NCBI RefSeq assembly: GCF_003049665.1
Contig: NZ_PYWM01000001.1
Location: 186,001 to 250,000, forward strand
Length of the DNA stretch: 64,000 nucleotides
Reading direction: 5' to 3'
From: Lysinibacillus mangiferihumi
GTDB taxonomy: Bacteria; Bacillota; Bacilli; Bacillales_A; Planococcaceae
Shown here: positions 46,296-57,003 of the stretch, in pieces
How the letters are laid out: each line of letters opens with the position of its first letter
Position numbering within the stretch: position 1 is the first letter of the stretch
Translations under genes and position numbers: made by a program
The notes under the pieces: generated by a model
Seen by the model: only the letters and a program-made list of their open reading frames with translations
Told to the model about the DNA's origin: nothing
Databases searched by the model: none

Positions 46296-48002
46296 TTAAA
46301 CTCGGAATTGGGATGCCAAATCTCTTAACTCTTCTGCCAAGTTTGCAAGAGCATTAGCAGATGAAGAAATTTCTTCCATAGAGGCCGTTTGTTCTTCGGT
46401 TGTTGCAGACATACTCTCTGCACCAACTGTAGCAGATTTAGTTAAGGAGTGGATTGCATTCATACTACCGACAATTTCCTGAGTTCCCGCTGCCATTTGC
46501 TCGACTGCTGCTGACACTTCTTCTACCTGCGTCGTAACACTTTGAATTGCATTTTGAATAGAAGTGAAAGTTGAACGTGTATTTTCTGTTGTTTTAATAC
46601 CTGCTGTAACTTCCGCTGTTACCAATTTCATTGATTCAACTGCTCTAAGAGTATCTTTTTGGGTCTCAGAAATCAACACTTCAATTTGGTTTGAAGAAAC
46701 AGCAGACTGCTCTGCTAATTTCCTAACCTCATCTGCAACAACAGCAAAGCCTTTCCCATGCTCGCCAGCACGTGCAGCTTCAATTGCAGCGTTCAGGGCA
46801 AGAAGATTCGTTTGTTCAGCAATTGCTGTAATGGAATCAATAATTTGACCAATTTTATTAGAACGTTTTCCTAACAAGTCCACAATTTCAGATAACCCTT
46901 TTACTCGATCTGTGATGTCCATCATTTGAAGATTCATTTGATTTGCGGCATTTATACCATTTATCACCAGGGATAATGAATCCCCAGAAAGTTCGCTTAC
47001 AGCTTGAGCATTTCCAGCTACTTGTTGAACACCTATTGACAGTTCATTGATGGTATTGAAAGTGGTAGAAACATTATTAAGTTGCTCCATTGATCCTTGA
47101 GCAATGGTTTCCATTGTGTTTGCAACCAATTCTGTTGCTTTTGTAGTTTCTGCTGCATTAACATTCAATTCTTCAGATGCTGCAGCGACATGATTAGCAG
47201 TTTCGGTAACTTTTGTTACTGTATTATTAATGTTATTAATCATTGAATTAAATGATCGAGTTAATTGACCTATTTCATCTTTTGATGAATAGGTACCTTG
47301 CACAGTTAAATCACCCTCGCCAGCCTTTAACATATTAGCCTGCAACTCTTTAACAGGATTTACAATTAAACGTACAATCCATGTTGCCAATGTAATAAAG
47401 AAAATAATGGCAAAAATAGATAGAATGACCGAAATAAGCATAGTAGTGGATTGATTTTGCTTATTTATCTTATTCAGTTGATTGGCATGTTCAGAGCAGA
47501 GAGTCATAAGATTGCGTGCATCACTCGCCATATTTTCACGAAAATCTACTAAAGTTGTGGTGTATATAGAGTAGCTTTCATCGTTTTGATTCTGACTAGC
47601 CAAATCAATAACATCGGTCATAGCGCTCATATAACCATCAGTATTAGTTTTAAGAGATTCTAAAAGTTTTCGTTTTTCTTCGTTTCCAGTGTAAGAGGCT
47701 TCGAATTTCGCGATTGAGTCTTTAATACTTTCAACTCTCTGTGAGATGTTTGTCATTAGATCGACATTACGATTTGCATCCGTAGTAATCATGAGCTCTA
47801 AAATGAAAGAATCCATCGCACGAATGTCAGATCGAATTTGACCGATATATTGAATGGGCAAAAGTGACTCTTCGTACATCTCGTTAGATTTATTTGCCAT
47901 ATCTTTTATGTAGAAAATAGCGCTACTTGAAATAATTAGCAAAAAAATAACAGCAGATGTAATAAGTGTTAGCATTTTTTTTCTAATTGATAAGTTTTTC
48001 AA
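46296..48002 (-). CDS. Transmembrane methyl-accepting chemotaxis protein
   Basis: A 568-residue receptor. Membrane helix 1 (about 12-32), an extracytoplasmic four-helix-bundle sensor (4HB_MCP type, about 35-185), helix 2 (190-213), HAMP (215-268, [24 protein letters not shown]) and the signalling domain with the conserved tip [39 protein letters not shown]. Ends in RDLASQFRV with no pentapeptide tether. TTG start after GGGGGAAT. Ligand unknown. Monocistronic. Confidence 0.94.
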   Translation of the reverse strand: MKNLSIRKKMLTLITSAVIFLLIISSSAIFYIKDMANKSNEMYEESLLPIQYIGQIRSDIRAMDSFILELMITTDANRNVDLMTNISQRVESIKDSIAKFEASYTGNEEKRKLLESLKTNTDGYMSAMTDVIDLASQNQNDESYSIYTTTLVDFRENMASDARNLMTLCSEHANQLNKINKQNQSTTMLISVILSIFAIIFFITLATWIVRLIVNPVKELQANMLKAGEGDLTVQGTYSSKDEIGQLTRSFNSMINNINNTVTKVTETANHVAAASEELNVNAAETTKATELVANTMETIAQGSMEQLNNVSTTFNTINELSIGVQQVAGNAQAVSELSGDSLSLVINGINAANQMNLQMMDITDRVKGLSEIVDLLGKRSNKIGQIIDSITAIAEQTNLLALNAAIEAARAGEHGKGFAVVADEVRKLAEQSAVSSNQIEVLISETQKDTLRAVESMKLVTAEVTAGIKTTENTRSTFTSIQNAIQSVTTQVEEVSAAVEQMAAGTQEIVGSMNAIHSLTKSATVGAESMSATTEEQTASMEEISSSANALANLAEELRDLASQFRV

Positions 48003-48434
48003 AAATATTCCCCCATTGGCCCAACTATCTTCAAAAGTTGTTGTAAAAAAAGGTATTTATTTATAACTTTGAATATATTGAGTAATTTTAGATTTAGTAA
48101 GAACATATTACATTTAAATTTATTATAAGAGAAGAGAGATTTACGAAAAATTTTTTACTAAATTAAAAGGCTACAGCATATAGCAATTAAGCTTACTTGC
48201 AGAAAAAAACTTTAATTGAAAATAATAGAAAAATATAGAGTCTTCAAAGAATATTTTGGAGTACCACAAAACGTGGTACCCCACTCCGTGCAAATTAATA
48301 AAGTGTGTTTGGTATAATTAATTACTCAATTAAATGTTCCGATTATGGACCAAGAAAAATCCACATGAATTTATATCAAATCTACACATTTATACATCTT
48401 TTTTATAGAAACTTTCAGAGGACAAGTTTTTTAG
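48003..48434. other. Gap upstream of the chemoreceptor
   Basis: About 430 bases, AT-rich. A small palindrome GTACCAC-AAAAC-GTGGTAC lies near 48262-48280, with AGGGGTAC-like extension on the right side; no T-run follows. No gene seen. Confidence 0.4.
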
Positions 48435-48659
48435 TTAATATAATATTGTTTTACACCTAATTAAAGGTTCATAAACTAAATCCACAGTAAAAAGCACCCA
48501 CTCCATAAGAGTAGGTGCTTTTTTGTGTGGCAATTCCTCAATGATCTCTAATAAGACACTAATATTGCAATTTAATACTTTACACAATGCTCCAAGTGTA
48601 TCAGGTTGATATTGTTTAGATACATCATTGTACATTTTACGGACTGTTTCAAAGTTCAC
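48435..48659 (-). pseudogene. Truncated XRE-family helix-turn-helix regulator
   Basis: The frame gives NFETVRKMYNDVSKQYQPDTLGALCKVLNCNISVLLEIIEELP, the second half of a small Cro/C1-type (YozG-like) domain with the recognition-helix end and the LGALCKVLNCNISVLL tail. The first 20 or so residues are missing: a tag stop lies directly before the GTG. After LPHKKAPT the frame runs through a terminator hairpin, so the true end is probably lost too. Confidence 0.6.
48490..48525. terminator. Bidirectional terminator within the HTH remnant
   Basis: AGCACCCACTC and GAGTAGGTGCT pair at 10 of 11 positions; six T on the right, A on the left. Confidence 0.65.
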
Positions 48660-48809
48660 CTACAAGTCTAACAGTTAATGTTTAATGAATACCCTAATGG
48701 TGTAGCAATGCAATTTTGAAAAAAATTTTGAAACTTTTCATTCTATCTTATTTGATTTTAACAATAAACAATTAGATCCTGCATGGTTGAGCTGAAAGTG
48801 TTTTCTTAT

Positions 48810-48893
48810 TTATTCTTTATTCAAGTTTACAAGAGAGATTATATCATCTGCCTCGCACTCTAAGTAATCACGTAATTTATCTACCACACTCAT
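48810..48893 (-). pseudogene. 27-residue end of an XRE-type regulator
   Basis: ATG one base after the stop of the membrane gene gives SVVDKLRDYLECEADDIISLVNLNKE, which looks like the last third of a Cro/C1-type HTH protein. Probably a remnant or a decayed partner of the membrane protein upstream. Confidence 0.35.
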
Positions 48894-48894
48894 A

Positions 48895-49347
48895 CTATTT
48901 TTTGCCTTTAAAAATATTTAATGTTAAATTACCTATCAAAATAGTCGCTATCAAAGACCAAACATATAATTGTAATTTACCTGGTAAAAATTTCAATAGC
49001 CAAATTGATGTAATTAAAGTAGTAATGAAAAGATAGTTTACTCTTTGCTTATATTCAAATTTTTTTAGGTTACTTACTACAATCAAATATCCAATTGGTG
49101 GGGTTATTATACAGAAAAACAAAATAGTTTCATTTTTTAAATACCAAGATAGAGCTTCATCATTATCCTTTAAGTTTTTCGTTCTTTTAACCTTTTCTTC
49201 ACAAAAAATAGACTCAACTGTTTTTGCAATTGACCAAAAAGAAATTGGTGTTATTAAAATCATTAACCAAATTTTATCACTGGGTAGTAAATAGTAAATA
49301 CTTACAATGAATAGTGTGAAAATTGTTAATGTTATCGCAAACCTCAT
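48895..49347 (-). CDS. Hypothetical four-helix membrane protein
   Basis: A 150-residue protein with about four hydrophobic segments (residues 4-20, 26-45, 74-92, 105-145) and a charged loop (CEEKVKRTKNLKDNDEALSW). GTGAGTGA precedes the ATG. It lies between HTH remnants, a layout like small membrane protein plus HTH regulator pairs in Firmicutes. No family recognised. Confidence 0.55.
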   Translation of the reverse strand: MRFAITLTIFTLFIVSIYYLLPSDKIWLMILITPISFWSIAKTVESIFCEEKVKRTKNLKDNDEALSWYLKNETILFFCIITPPIGYLIVVSNLKKFEYKQRVNYLFITTLITSIWLLKFLPGKLQLYVWSLIATILIGNLTLNIFKGKK

Positions 49348-49479
49348 TCACTCACCCTTTTTACATACTAAAATAAATTTTCTTCACCTTTACTCTACTC
49401 TATACCTTGCATCAATTTAACACTTTATACAATGGTTATTATCCTGACACTATTAAATTATAAATTAGATTAAAGAATG

Positions 49480-49510
49480 GAAAAACCTTACAACTCAAGA
49501 TTGTAAGGTC
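49480..49510 (-). terminator. Terminator of the secreted-protein gene
   Basis: ACCTTACAA and TTGTAAGGT, 9 bp perfect, 7-base loop; TTTTTCC follows on the minus strand. Confidence 0.75.
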
Positions 49511-49531
49511 TATTATAATATAATTAAATTA

Positions 49532-50128
49532 CTATAAAAGTAACGCAACCAAAGCTCTTGCTACTAAATCTGCTATCCAAGCAGGGCACCCTATATTTTG
49601 AAGTTGATTAGATATACCTTCTTCAATTGTACCGCTAAACCCTATAACTACGTCTAGTACCTGCATTACCATCTGATAGCCTAAATATTTTTTCAATGTT
49701 TTTTTAGCAGAATCCGATATAGGGAGTTTATTAACGTATTCACGAACTGTCCGATCCCATGCGATGCTTCCAATTCGTTGGATATTCTTAATCATTTGTT
49801 TTGCAGCTACTTTAGCAGCTTCAGTTTTAAGGCCATAAGGTGAAACTTGCTCTGTTGAAGGATTAGCAAAGCTTTGAGGTGTATCAACAAGGATGTCATT
49901 TTGTGGTAATCCTTCTTGAATTCCAAAAACTATATCTTCCGCTGTTATATCATGTTTTTGTAGTTCATATTGTAGTTCTAATAATTCTAATGTCTCTTGA
50001 CTTCCTAATTCTTCAATTTTCTCATCATTTTCAGCAGCAGCTTTCACATTAAGATTTGCTGGTGCAACTGCTCCAAATAATAAAGCGCTTGCTAACAAAC
50101 TACTAACTATTGTCTTGCTTTTTTTCAT
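49532..50128 (-). CDS. Small secreted helical protein, unknown function
   Basis: A 198-residue protein. A signal peptide is clear (KKSKTIVSSLLASALLFGAVAPANLNVKA, cleavage near residue 30). Residues 35-95 are acidic; from SPYGLKTEAAKVAAKQMIKNI (about 97) to the end the protein is helical and amphipathic, with LGYQMVMQVLDVVIGFSG and a hydrophobic C-terminus (WIADLVARALVALLL). One Cys. The acidic first part followed by a basic/hydrophobic helical end recalls some precursor toxins or bacteriocins, but no family is recognised and no export or immunity gene is beside it. ATG preceded by GAGGTGAAAAAC. Confidence 0.65.
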   Translation of the reverse strand: MKKSKTIVSSLLASALLFGAVAPANLNVKAAAENDEKIEELGSQETLELLELQYELQKHDITAEDIVFGIQEGLPQNDILVDTPQSFANPSTEQVSPYGLKTEAAKVAAKQMIKNIQRIGSIAWDRTVREYVNKLPISDSAKKTLKKYLGYQMVMQVLDVVIGFSGTIEEGISNQLQNIGCPAWIADLVARALVALLL

Positions 50129-50148
50129 CAGTTTTTCACCTCATTTTT

Positions 50149-50999
50149 AATATATTACTAATATTATTTCTTTAAGGCGTTATACGCCACCTTTTTGGTA
50201 AAATAAGAATTTTAATGAATTAAATAGAAAAATATTGAAGGCAATCCTATAATTTAACAGATTTTGCAAAGTACCTTGAAGGCGGGGCAACCTCAACAAT
50301 GATAATTGTAATCTCATAATAAGCTAAACTATTTTCCGAGTGATTGAATTAACGAAAAGGGATTTTCACAATAGATAAATGCTTAAACTAGAGGGCGGAG
50401 CTTGGTGTGGTTTTGAGAGCAAAGTAGGTATGGTACATCATGTACTAGAGACACAAAGGCAATAGTTCAACATGAACCAGCAACATTTTGTTTTGAAAAG
50501 TGAGTATCGAGCAGTTTCCTCCTTTACTGCTAGGGCAACGGTACTTACTTTTGAAAGCGAAATACATAATAGGTCAGGTTCATCGTGAACCAGACATGAT
50601 TCTGGAGGTGGTGTTTATGAGATATGGATTATATGTTTCCTGCCATATTAGGCGAATCAGACAGAAGAAAAACTTGGAAAGGTGGGCAGAATTTCAAAAT
50701 ATCAATAATTTTGATGATGGTGGAAATGCTACTACTCTTCTTATATAAAAAAGTGAGTGCTACATTATCTCCGCTTTTCACTCACACATTCCTGTACATA
50801 CGCTCACCATTTATTAGCCACACTCTGCCACAGATTCATGCTTTTTAATGCCTTATCTTGCATTTTGGATATACTGCTTCAATCATCTAAACCCTTGTTA
50901 TAACAACATTTCTATAGAATTAGTGTAATACTTTGCATACGTATCACCCTATAGTATATAATAATTGAGCATAAGTATAACACTATTAGATTTGAGGCG
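50149..50999. other. 850-base gene-poor stretch with small palindromes
   Basis: No convincing gene. Short palindromes follow one another: GGTACATCATGTACT (50432-50446), GTTCAACATGAACC (50465-50478) and GGTTCATCGTGAACC (50577-50591). A GGAGGTG ribosome-like site at 50604-50610 precedes an ATG at 50617 with a 43-codon frame (ends 50748) that I do not recognise; an overlapping frame encodes a hydrophobic stretch. The ccpN promoter is at the right end. Confidence 0.4.
50933..50962 (+). promoter_or_regulatory. Promoter of ccpN-ppsR
   Basis: TTGCAT, 18 bases, TATAAT, 38 bases before the GTG start. Confidence 0.65.
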
Positions 51000-51632
51000 G
51001 TGAGTCCAATCGAACTCAATAAACGTCAGGAAGACATTTTACAAATTGTGAAAGAGAACGGCCCGATAACAGGGGAACATATTGCAGAACGTCTCAATCT
51101 GACAAGAGCGACTTTAAGACCAGATTTAGCCATTTTGACAATGGCTGGCTTTTTAGATGCTAGACCGAGAGTTGGTTATTTCTATTCTGGTAAAAAAACA
51201 TCCGTAACATTAACGGATAGCATTAACAATTTAAAAGTTAAAGATTTTCACTCTGGACCTGTTGTTGTACCTGAAACAATGACGGTGTATGATGCCATTT
51301 GCTTCATGTTTTCAGAGGATGTCGGGACCCTTTTCGTTGTCGATAAAAACGAATTTTTGACAGGTGTTCTGTCTCGTAAAGATTTACTGCGTACAAGTAT
51401 TGGCACGCAGGATTTAAATAAAATTCCTGTACATATTATTATGACACGAATGCCAAATATCTCGTACTGTGAAAGATCCGATTCGTTAGTTGTTGCAGCT
51501 AATAAGCTAATAGAACGAGAAGTGGATTCATTACCGGTAATCGAGCCACAAGAGGGTGGATTGACGATTGTAGGTCGTCTAACTAAAACGACTATTACAC
51601 GTGCTTTCCTGTCGCTTGCGCAAAATGTCTAA
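51000..51632 (+). CDS. ccpN: Transcriptional repressor CcpN
   Basis: A 210-residue regulator with an N-terminal DeoR-like helix-turn-helix (LNKRQEDILQIVKENGPITGEHIAERLNLTRATLRPDLAILTMAGFLDARPRVGY) and two CBS domains (about 80-205: GTLFVVDKNEFLTGVLSRKDLL, VDSLPVIEPQEGGLTIVGRLTKT). In B. subtilis CcpN represses gluconeogenic gapB and pckA and senses ATP/ADP. GTG start after GAGGCG. Followed by ppsR in the same operon, as in B. subtilis. Confidence 0.93.
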   Translation: MSPIELNKRQEDILQIVKENGPITGEHIAERLNLTRATLRPDLAILTMAGFLDARPRVGYFYSGKKTSVTLTDSINNLKVKDFHSGPVVVPETMTVYDAICFMFSEDVGTLFVVDKNEFLTGVLSRKDLLRTSIGTQDLNKIPVHIIMTRMPNISYCERSDSLVVAANKLIEREVDSLPVIEPQEGGLTIVGRLTKTTITRAFLSLAQNV

Positions 51633-51650
51633 AAATTGAAGGGGAACAGC

Positions 51651-52463
51651 ATGAAAAGACTACGAGTTTTTGTTGTATCTGATTCAGTCGGCGAAACTGG
51701 GGATCAAGTAGCCAAAGCCGTAATTAGCCAGTTCCGACCAGGCTTGGAAAATACGATTATTCGGCGCTTTCCACATATTCAAACAGAGGAGCTTGTTCGA
51801 AAAATTGTGTGCCTCGCTGCAAAACAGAAGGCATTTGTTGTCTATACACTTGTTCGACAAGACATGCGTACATTACTACATGATTTATGTGAGAAAGAAA
51901 AAGTACATGCTGTAGATATTTTAGGACCAGCGTTGAAATCGATGGCAACCTTTATGGAAGAAATGCCATTAGAGACACCGGGCATTGTGCATCAACTCGA
52001 TGACGACTATTTTAAAAAAATTGAGGCGATAGAATTTGCGGTGAAATATGATGATGGCAGAGATCCACGAGGCTTATTGCAAGCTGATATTGTACTTGTG
52101 GGTGTTTCACGTACATCAAAAACGCCTCTTTCACAGTATTTAGCACATAAACGTTATAAGGTGGCAAATGTACCATTAGTCCCGGAGGTCGCGCCACCAG
52201 AAGAATTATTTAAAATGGATCCGAAGAAATGCTTTGGTTTAGTTATCTCTCCTGATAAATTAAATTCGATACGAAAAGAAAGATTAATGACGTTAGGGTT
52301 AAATGATGATGCCATTTATGCTCAGCATGTACGTATTTTAGAGGAGATTCAACATTTTGAACAAGTTGTTGAGAAAATAGGTTGTAAAGTGATTGATGTA
52401 ACAAATAAAGCTGTAGAGGAAACAGCGAATATTATTATTGAACAGCTAGCAAGTTGTAAATAA
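51651..52463 (+). CDS. ppsR: Pyruvate, phosphate dikinase regulatory protein (DUF299)
   Basis: A 270-residue bifunctional serine/threonine kinase and pyrophosphorylase family protein (YqfL in B. subtilis). [19 protein letters not shown] opens the fold; the P-loop-like nucleotide site is [17 protein letters not shown] (about 148-164); NVPLVPEV and [10 protein letters not shown] follow. Such proteins switch PPDK or PEP synthetase. In B. subtilis YqfL modulates CcpN. ATG 51651 follows GAAGGGGA. Confidence 0.92.
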   Translation: MKRLRVFVVSDSVGETGDQVAKAVISQFRPGLENTIIRRFPHIQTEELVRKIVCLAAKQKAFVVYTLVRQDMRTLLHDLCEKEKVHAVDILGPALKSMATFMEEMPLETPGIVHQLDDDYFKKIEAIEFAVKYDDGRDPRGLLQADIVLVGVSRTSKTPLSQYLAHKRYKVANVPLVPEVAPPEELFKMDPKKCFGLVISPDKLNSIRKERLMTLGLNDDAIYAQHVRILEEIQHFEQVVEKIGCKVIDVTNKAVEETANIIIEQLASCK

Positions 52464-52478
52464 GAAACCAAATTGTGT

Positions 52479-52512
52479 AAACCACCTCGGGGTAGTAGAG
52501 GCGGTTTTTTTG
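52479..52512 (+). terminator. Terminator of ccpN-ppsR
   Basis: AACCACCTC and GAGGCGGTT (one mismatch) with a 9-base loop, then seven T. Confidence 0.8.
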
Positions 52513-52683
52513 AGTGGGTTTTGAAATTGGTATAGATAAATACTAATTTTTGTTTTATAATAATAAAATTGTGGTAAAAATATTTAAAAAGAGAAAAATC
52601 CTATTTTTTTGTCGAGAAATAAAGGATTTTTAAAACGGATATCGAATTGTGTTCTAGAACGTAAATTAAAGATGGTGATGAAT

Positions 52684-54504
52684 TTGGCAGGGAAAATACC
52701 AGAAGAAGTGATTGAGCAGATTCGTACACAATCGGATATTGTCGATGTTATTAGCGAATATATGCAGCTAACAAAGCGCGGGCGCAATTGGTTTGGTCTC
52801 TGTCCTTTTCATGGAGAACAAACGCCATCTTTTTCTGTGTCAACAGACAAACAGATTTTTCATTGTTTTGGTTGCGGTGCAGGCGGTAATGCCATTACTT
52901 TCGTCATGGATATCGAAGGGATTTCTTTCCCAGATGCAGTCGTCAAACTAGGTGAACGTGTGGGTGTACATTTAGATGTTGGTCCAACTTTGCCTCAAGC
53001 GACGACAAAGATTTCAAAAGCGGAAGAAAGGATGAAAGAAGCACATGCTTTTGCGGCAGATTTTTTTCATCATTTATTGCTGAACACAGAAGATGGGGAA
53101 GAGCCTTTAAATTATTTGCTAGAAAGAGGATTTACAAGGGAACTTATCGAATCTAATAGCATTGGATGGTCTCTCCCAAGCTTTGATGCATTAACGATAT
53201 TGCTTGAAAGAAAAGGTTATAACTTACAAGAAATCGCAGATAGTGGTCTAGTAATCAAACGTGAAGGAGAAGAACGCTATTTTGATCGTTTTCGGGGACG
53301 TATTATGTTTCCAATTCGTGATGAGAACGGTAAAATTATTGCCTTCTCAGGGCGAATTCTGTCATCGACAGGTGAAGAGGCAAAATATTTAAATAGTCCA
53401 GAATCACCAATTTTTCAAAAGAGTGAAGTGCTATATAACCTAGACAAAGCACGAACCTCTATTAGAAAAAATCGTCAAGTAGTGTTGATGGAAGGTTTTA
53501 TGGATGTTTTAGCTGCAACTTCAGTTGGTGTAACAAATGCCGTAGCAACAATGGGTACTTCGCTTACGAATCAGCATATCACAAAGCTAAAACGCTTAGT
53601 AGAGCAAGTTACGATTTGCTATGACGGTGATAATGCTGGATTTGATGCGGCGAAACGAGCGGCACAGTTACTACAAACGGAGCGCATGAAAGTGAATATT
53701 GCGGTGATACCAGATAAACTAGATCCTGATGAGTATATTCAAAGTCTAGGTGGACAGGCTTTTAAGGAACAGATTTTGGAAAACCCACATACGTATATTG
53801 CTTTTATGATGATGCATGCTAGACGAAATAAGAATTTTCAGTTTGAAAATGATACGCTTCAATATATTCAAGAAGTACTCGAACAATTAGTGGGTAGCTC
53901 CTCGCCGATTGAACGAGATTTGTATATCCGACAGCTATCGAATGAAACAACGATTTCGGAAGAAGCGATTTATGCCCAATTCCGAAAACTAGAGGCAAAT
54001 CAGGTACGCACTGCGAAAGTGGAAATGCCAACGCATACACCTTCGATGCCAGTCACGCAGCGACAAAAGCCTATGGACGCAGCAGAACGTGCCGAACGTT
54101 TATTACTGGCTCATATGCTTCATAATATAGATGTAGTGGACAGGGTATTACGTAGTGAGCAAAAAGAGCCTTTTGTACGAGATGCATATATGGCAGTTTT
54201 TGTTCGATTGGTAGGATTTTATGAGGAATATGGTCATCCAGATTATCAGCGCTTTGTCGAGATATTAGATGACGCTGAATTACGCAAAATTGTGATGGAA
54301 GCTGCTTTAGTGGAAAGGGATCCAGACCAAGCAGAGTCAGAGGTTACAGATTCTATTCGACAGCTTCAAAAATATAGAATTGAGCAGGAAATTCATCAAA
54401 AGATGCATGAGTCAAAGGAAGCGGAGAAGATGCACGAGTATGCGCGTGCACTTGAAATCGCCCAACAGATTATTCATTTAAGAAAATCGTTATCGGCGAT
54501 TTAA
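52684..54504 (+). CDS. dnaG: DNA primase
   Basis: A 606-residue primase. Zinc domain with [13 protein letters not shown] and CFGCGAGGN (CHC2 type, about 36-65), TOPRIM catalytic part with [27 protein letters not shown] and [10 protein letters not shown], and a C-terminal helicase-binding domain. I place the start at TTG 52684: GGTGAT, matching the 16S end, lies 4 bases upstream, and the sequence then begins [22 protein letters not shown] as in relatives. ATG at 52672 or 52678 are alternatives. Lies 32 bases before sigA. Confidence 0.95.
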   Translation: MAGKIPEEVIEQIRTQSDIVDVISEYMQLTKRGRNWFGLCPFHGEQTPSFSVSTDKQIFHCFGCGAGGNAITFVMDIEGISFPDAVVKLGERVGVHLDVGPTLPQATTKISKAEERMKEAHAFAADFFHHLLLNTEDGEEPLNYLLERGFTRELIESNSIGWSLPSFDALTILLERKGYNLQEIADSGLVIKREGEERYFDRFRGRIMFPIRDENGKIIAFSGRILSSTGEEAKYLNSPESPIFQKSEVLYNLDKARTSIRKNRQVVLMEGFMDVLAATSVGVTNAVATMGTSLTNQHITKLKRLVEQVTICYDGDNAGFDAAKRAAQLLQTERMKVNIAVIPDKLDPDEYIQSLGGQAFKEQILENPHTYIAFMMMHARRNKNFQFENDTLQYIQEVLEQLVGSSSPIERDLYIRQLSNETTISEEAIYAQFRKLEANQVRTAKVEMPTHTPSMPVTQRQKPMDAAERAERLLLAHMLHNIDVVDRVLRSEQKEPFVRDAYMAVFVRLVGFYEEYGHPDYQRFVEILDDAELRKIVMEAALVERDPDQAESEVTDSIRQLQKYRIEQEIHQKMHESKEAEKMHEYARALEIAQQIIHLRKSLSAI

Positions 54505-54536
54505 CCCGATTCGGTTGTTTAGAAGGAGGAAGGTTT

Positions 54537-55664
54537 ATGGCGGACAAGTCTGAACGTTCAAAAGAGGTAGAAGTAGAAATTACATTAGATGAAGCAAAAA
54601 AATTACTACAAGAAAAGGCGAAAACAGAAGGTGAAATTTCAATGAAAGAAATTTCAGAGAAATTACTGCCTTATGAGTTGGAAAATGAAGAAGTTTTTCA
54701 TTTCGCTGAAGATCTTGAAAAACATAAAGACATTCAAATTATCGGTAAAGAAGAATTTGAAGAAGAAAGCTTAATGAAAGAAGAAGCTAACGAAGAAACG
54801 TTCGATTTAAATGATTTAAGCGTACCACCAGGGGTAAAAATTAATGATCCTGTTCGTATGTATTTGAAAGAGATTGGTCGTGTAGATTTACTTTCTGCCG
54901 AGCAAGAAATTGCACTGGCAGAACGTATTGAGCAAGGGGATGAAGAAGCGCGTAAACGTTTAGCTGAAGCGAATTTACGTCTTGTTGTATCAATCGCCAA
55001 ACGCTATGTGGGCCGCGGAATGTTATTCCTTGATTTAATTCAAGAGGGGAATATGGGACTTATTAAGGCAGTTGAAAAATTCGACTATCGTAAAGGTTTT
55101 AAGTTCTCAACTTACGCAACATGGTGGATTCGTCAAGCGATTACACGTGCGATTGCAGACCAAGCACGTACAATACGTATTCCTGTGCACATGGTAGAAA
55201 CAATTAACAAATTAATTCGTGTGCAACGTCAATTATTACAGGACTTAGGTCGTGAACCGTCTCCAGAAGAAATTGGCGAGGAAATGGATTTAACACCTGA
55301 AAAAGTACGTGAAATTTTAAAAATCGCGCAAGAACCAGTATCTCTTGAAACGCCAATCGGTGAAGAAGACGATTCACACTTAGGGGACTTCATTGAAGAC
55401 TCAGAGGCTCAATCTCCTTCTGATCATGCAGCCTATGAATTGTTAAAAGAACAGCTAGAAGATGTATTAGATACATTAACAGACCGTGAAGAAAACGTAC
55501 TACGTTTACGTTTTGGCTTAGATGATGGACGTACACGCACGTTAGAAGAAGTAGGGAAAGTATTTGGTGTAACACGTGAACGTATTCGTCAAATTGAGGC
55601 AAAAGCACTTCGTAAATTGCGCCACCCTTCTCGCAGTAAACGTTTAAAAGATTTCTTAGAGTAA
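54537..55664 (+). CDS. sigA: Primary RNA polymerase sigma factor SigA (RpoD)
   Basis: A 375-residue sigma-70. Region 1.1-like acidic N-terminus (1-95), region 1.2 [25 protein letters not shown], region 2 [61 protein letters not shown], region 3 and region 4 [51 protein letters not shown]. Ribosome site GAAGGAGGA. Follows dnaG as the macromolecular-synthesis operon. It reads the TTGACA/TATAAT promoters noted here. Confidence 0.98.
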   Translation: MADKSERSKEVEVEITLDEAKKLLQEKAKTEGEISMKEISEKLLPYELENEEVFHFAEDLEKHKDIQIIGKEEFEEESLMKEEANEETFDLNDLSVPPGVKINDPVRMYLKEIGRVDLLSAEQEIALAERIEQGDEEARKRLAEANLRLVVSIAKRYVGRGMLFLDLIQEGNMGLIKAVEKFDYRKGFKFSTYATWWIRQAITRAIADQARTIRIPVHMVETINKLIRVQRQLLQDLGREPSPEEIGEEMDLTPEKVREILKIAQEPVSLETPIGEEDDSHLGDFIEDSEAQSPSDHAAYELLKEQLEDVLDTLTDREENVLRLRFGLDDGRTRTLEEVGKVFGVTRERIRQIEAKALRKLRHPSRSKRLKDFLE

Positions 55665-55676
55665 AACAGAACTTCA

Positions 55677-55740
55677 AACTTATAAAGAACAAACCCCGCC
55701 ACTTAAATTTTGTAGCGGGGTTTGTTCTTTATAAGTTATT
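55677..55740. terminator. 23-bp perfect terminator stem after sigA
   Basis: Arms at 55677-55699 and 55715-55737 are perfectly inverted over 23 bases, GC-rich at the inner end (ACCCCGC/GCGGGGT) and AT-rich at the outer end, around a 15-base loop. Probably bidirectional; unusually long for an intrinsic terminator. Confidence 0.85.
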
Positions 55741-55950
55741 TTTAAAGTGGCTTTCCTTCTTTGGGGCATTTAGCAGTTTGAACACTATTAAACCATGTAA
55801 ATTTAAGATAATGATATAAGAGATGTAAAAATACATAATTTGAACGGATGATAAGTTCCGTTTTTTGCGACTTTTTACAGATGTTCTTTCTTTAATTGTG
55901 AGATAAAATTGTAGTACAACCATTATTAAGCAATGTTTGGAGAAAATACG

Positions 55951-56514
55951 ATGACAAATCCACGGAAAAAAATTATTTTAAATGAGATATTGTTTTGGAA
56001 GCAAAATAAGCTATTACCAGAGCACTACTGTGACTTTCTAGCCACTCTTTATGCAGAGGGAAATGATGTGGAAGAGCTAGAGGAAGCAACTCATAAACAG
56101 GCAGTATTGCCTTTAGAAAAACGAAAAATGATGTTCTTCATAGTGGGATTATGCTTGGGTATGCTACTGCTCTTGTATATTTATTTTACAGTCACTTCTT
56201 TATTGCTTTTATTAACAGGTATTGTAGCCATTGCTACAATTACATTATTCATAATGGCTTTTCGAGTTGCGACCAAAAATAACTTATTAGCACCTGTCTT
56301 TCATATTATTGCTGCTATCTTGTTATTTAGCTTATCTATTCGCATGTATACTACATATTTTAGTGGAAATAATACAGTGCTGTTTGTCATTATCGCTGCA
56401 AATTGTGGGGTATGGCTAGTATCAGGTATCAAAATGAAGTTGCTTTATTTCACAGTATCTGGTGGTCTTGGGTTATTAGCACTTATTGGTTATTATTTGT
56501 ATAATTTTATGTAA
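55951..56514 (+). CDS. Multi-helix membrane protein, unknown function
   Basis: A 187-residue protein. The charged N-terminus (residues 1-58: NPRKKIILNEILFWKQNKLLPEHYCDFLATLYAEGN) resembles the start of DUF2157-like proteins, followed by about six hydrophobic segments (62-84, 87-105, 112-128, 137-152, 156-170, 173-187). ATG 55951 follows TTTGGAG at 8-9 bases. It lies between sigA and cccA with its own terminator. Function unknown. Confidence 0.7.
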   Translation: MTNPRKKIILNEILFWKQNKLLPEHYCDFLATLYAEGNDVEELEEATHKQAVLPLEKRKMMFFIVGLCLGMLLLLYIYFTVTSLLLLLTGIVAIATITLFIMAFRVATKNNLLAPVFHIIAAILLFSLSIRMYTTYFSGNNTVLFVIIAANCGVWLVSGIKMKLLYFTVSGGLGLLALIGYYLYNFM

Positions 56515-56566
56515 AAAATACACCGCTATGAAGAACTTTTCATTCATAGCAGTGTATTTTATTTTT
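56515..56566. terminator. Terminator after the membrane protein gene
   Basis: AAAATACACCGCTATGAA pairs with TTCATAGCAGTGTATTTT at 17 of 18 positions; T residues follow. Confidence 0.85.
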
Positions 56567-57003
56567 GTAATATAGTAGTATGACTTTTTTAAAAAAAGTA
56601 TAAATAGAAGAAAAAATAGAAAAAACATCGAATAATAATATATCAAAATAATAGTATAACCTATTTGTGAAATTGTTAGGATAAATCAACAGCATAATAG
56701 GACATAAAGGTTTTATACGACAGCTATTTAATTTTTCATTGGACGTATATGATTGCCTATACGGTGGCAAAATATTTGCGAGAAGTGAAAGATTTGAGTT
56801 ATTAGAAGGTACATTATCAGTCCATATTTTGGGTTTAACAAGACATAATTTATCCAATTGATACAGAAATGTCGAAATTGTTACAAACAAAGGAAAACTT
56901 AGCGAATGGGGCTTTTCGTTTCTTGTTTAATGCAGTACAATATTAGATGTTGACTGATTCTATATTATAATAGAAGTAGACTTATTATGAGGAGGGGAAA
57001 CAT
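56567..57003. other. 440-base gap before cccA
   Basis: No supported gene. On the plus strand about 56700-56862 is open (reading RQLFNFSLDVYDCLYGGKIF, then SERFELLEGTLSVHILGL) without a start codon or ribosome site; it may be a gene remnant. The minus strand is open over the same bases, which weakens both. Confidence 0.35.

Noticed and set aside
50500..50848. Two overlapping plus-strand frames (82 and 74 codons)
   Set aside because: Only a short 43-codon part has a ribosome site; no recognisable family and weak coding character, so kept as a note in the gap entry.
56540..56890. 116-codon minus-strand frame before cccA
   Set aside because: Overlaps a terminator, no ribosome site, low-complexity AT-rich composition; the opposite strand is also open.
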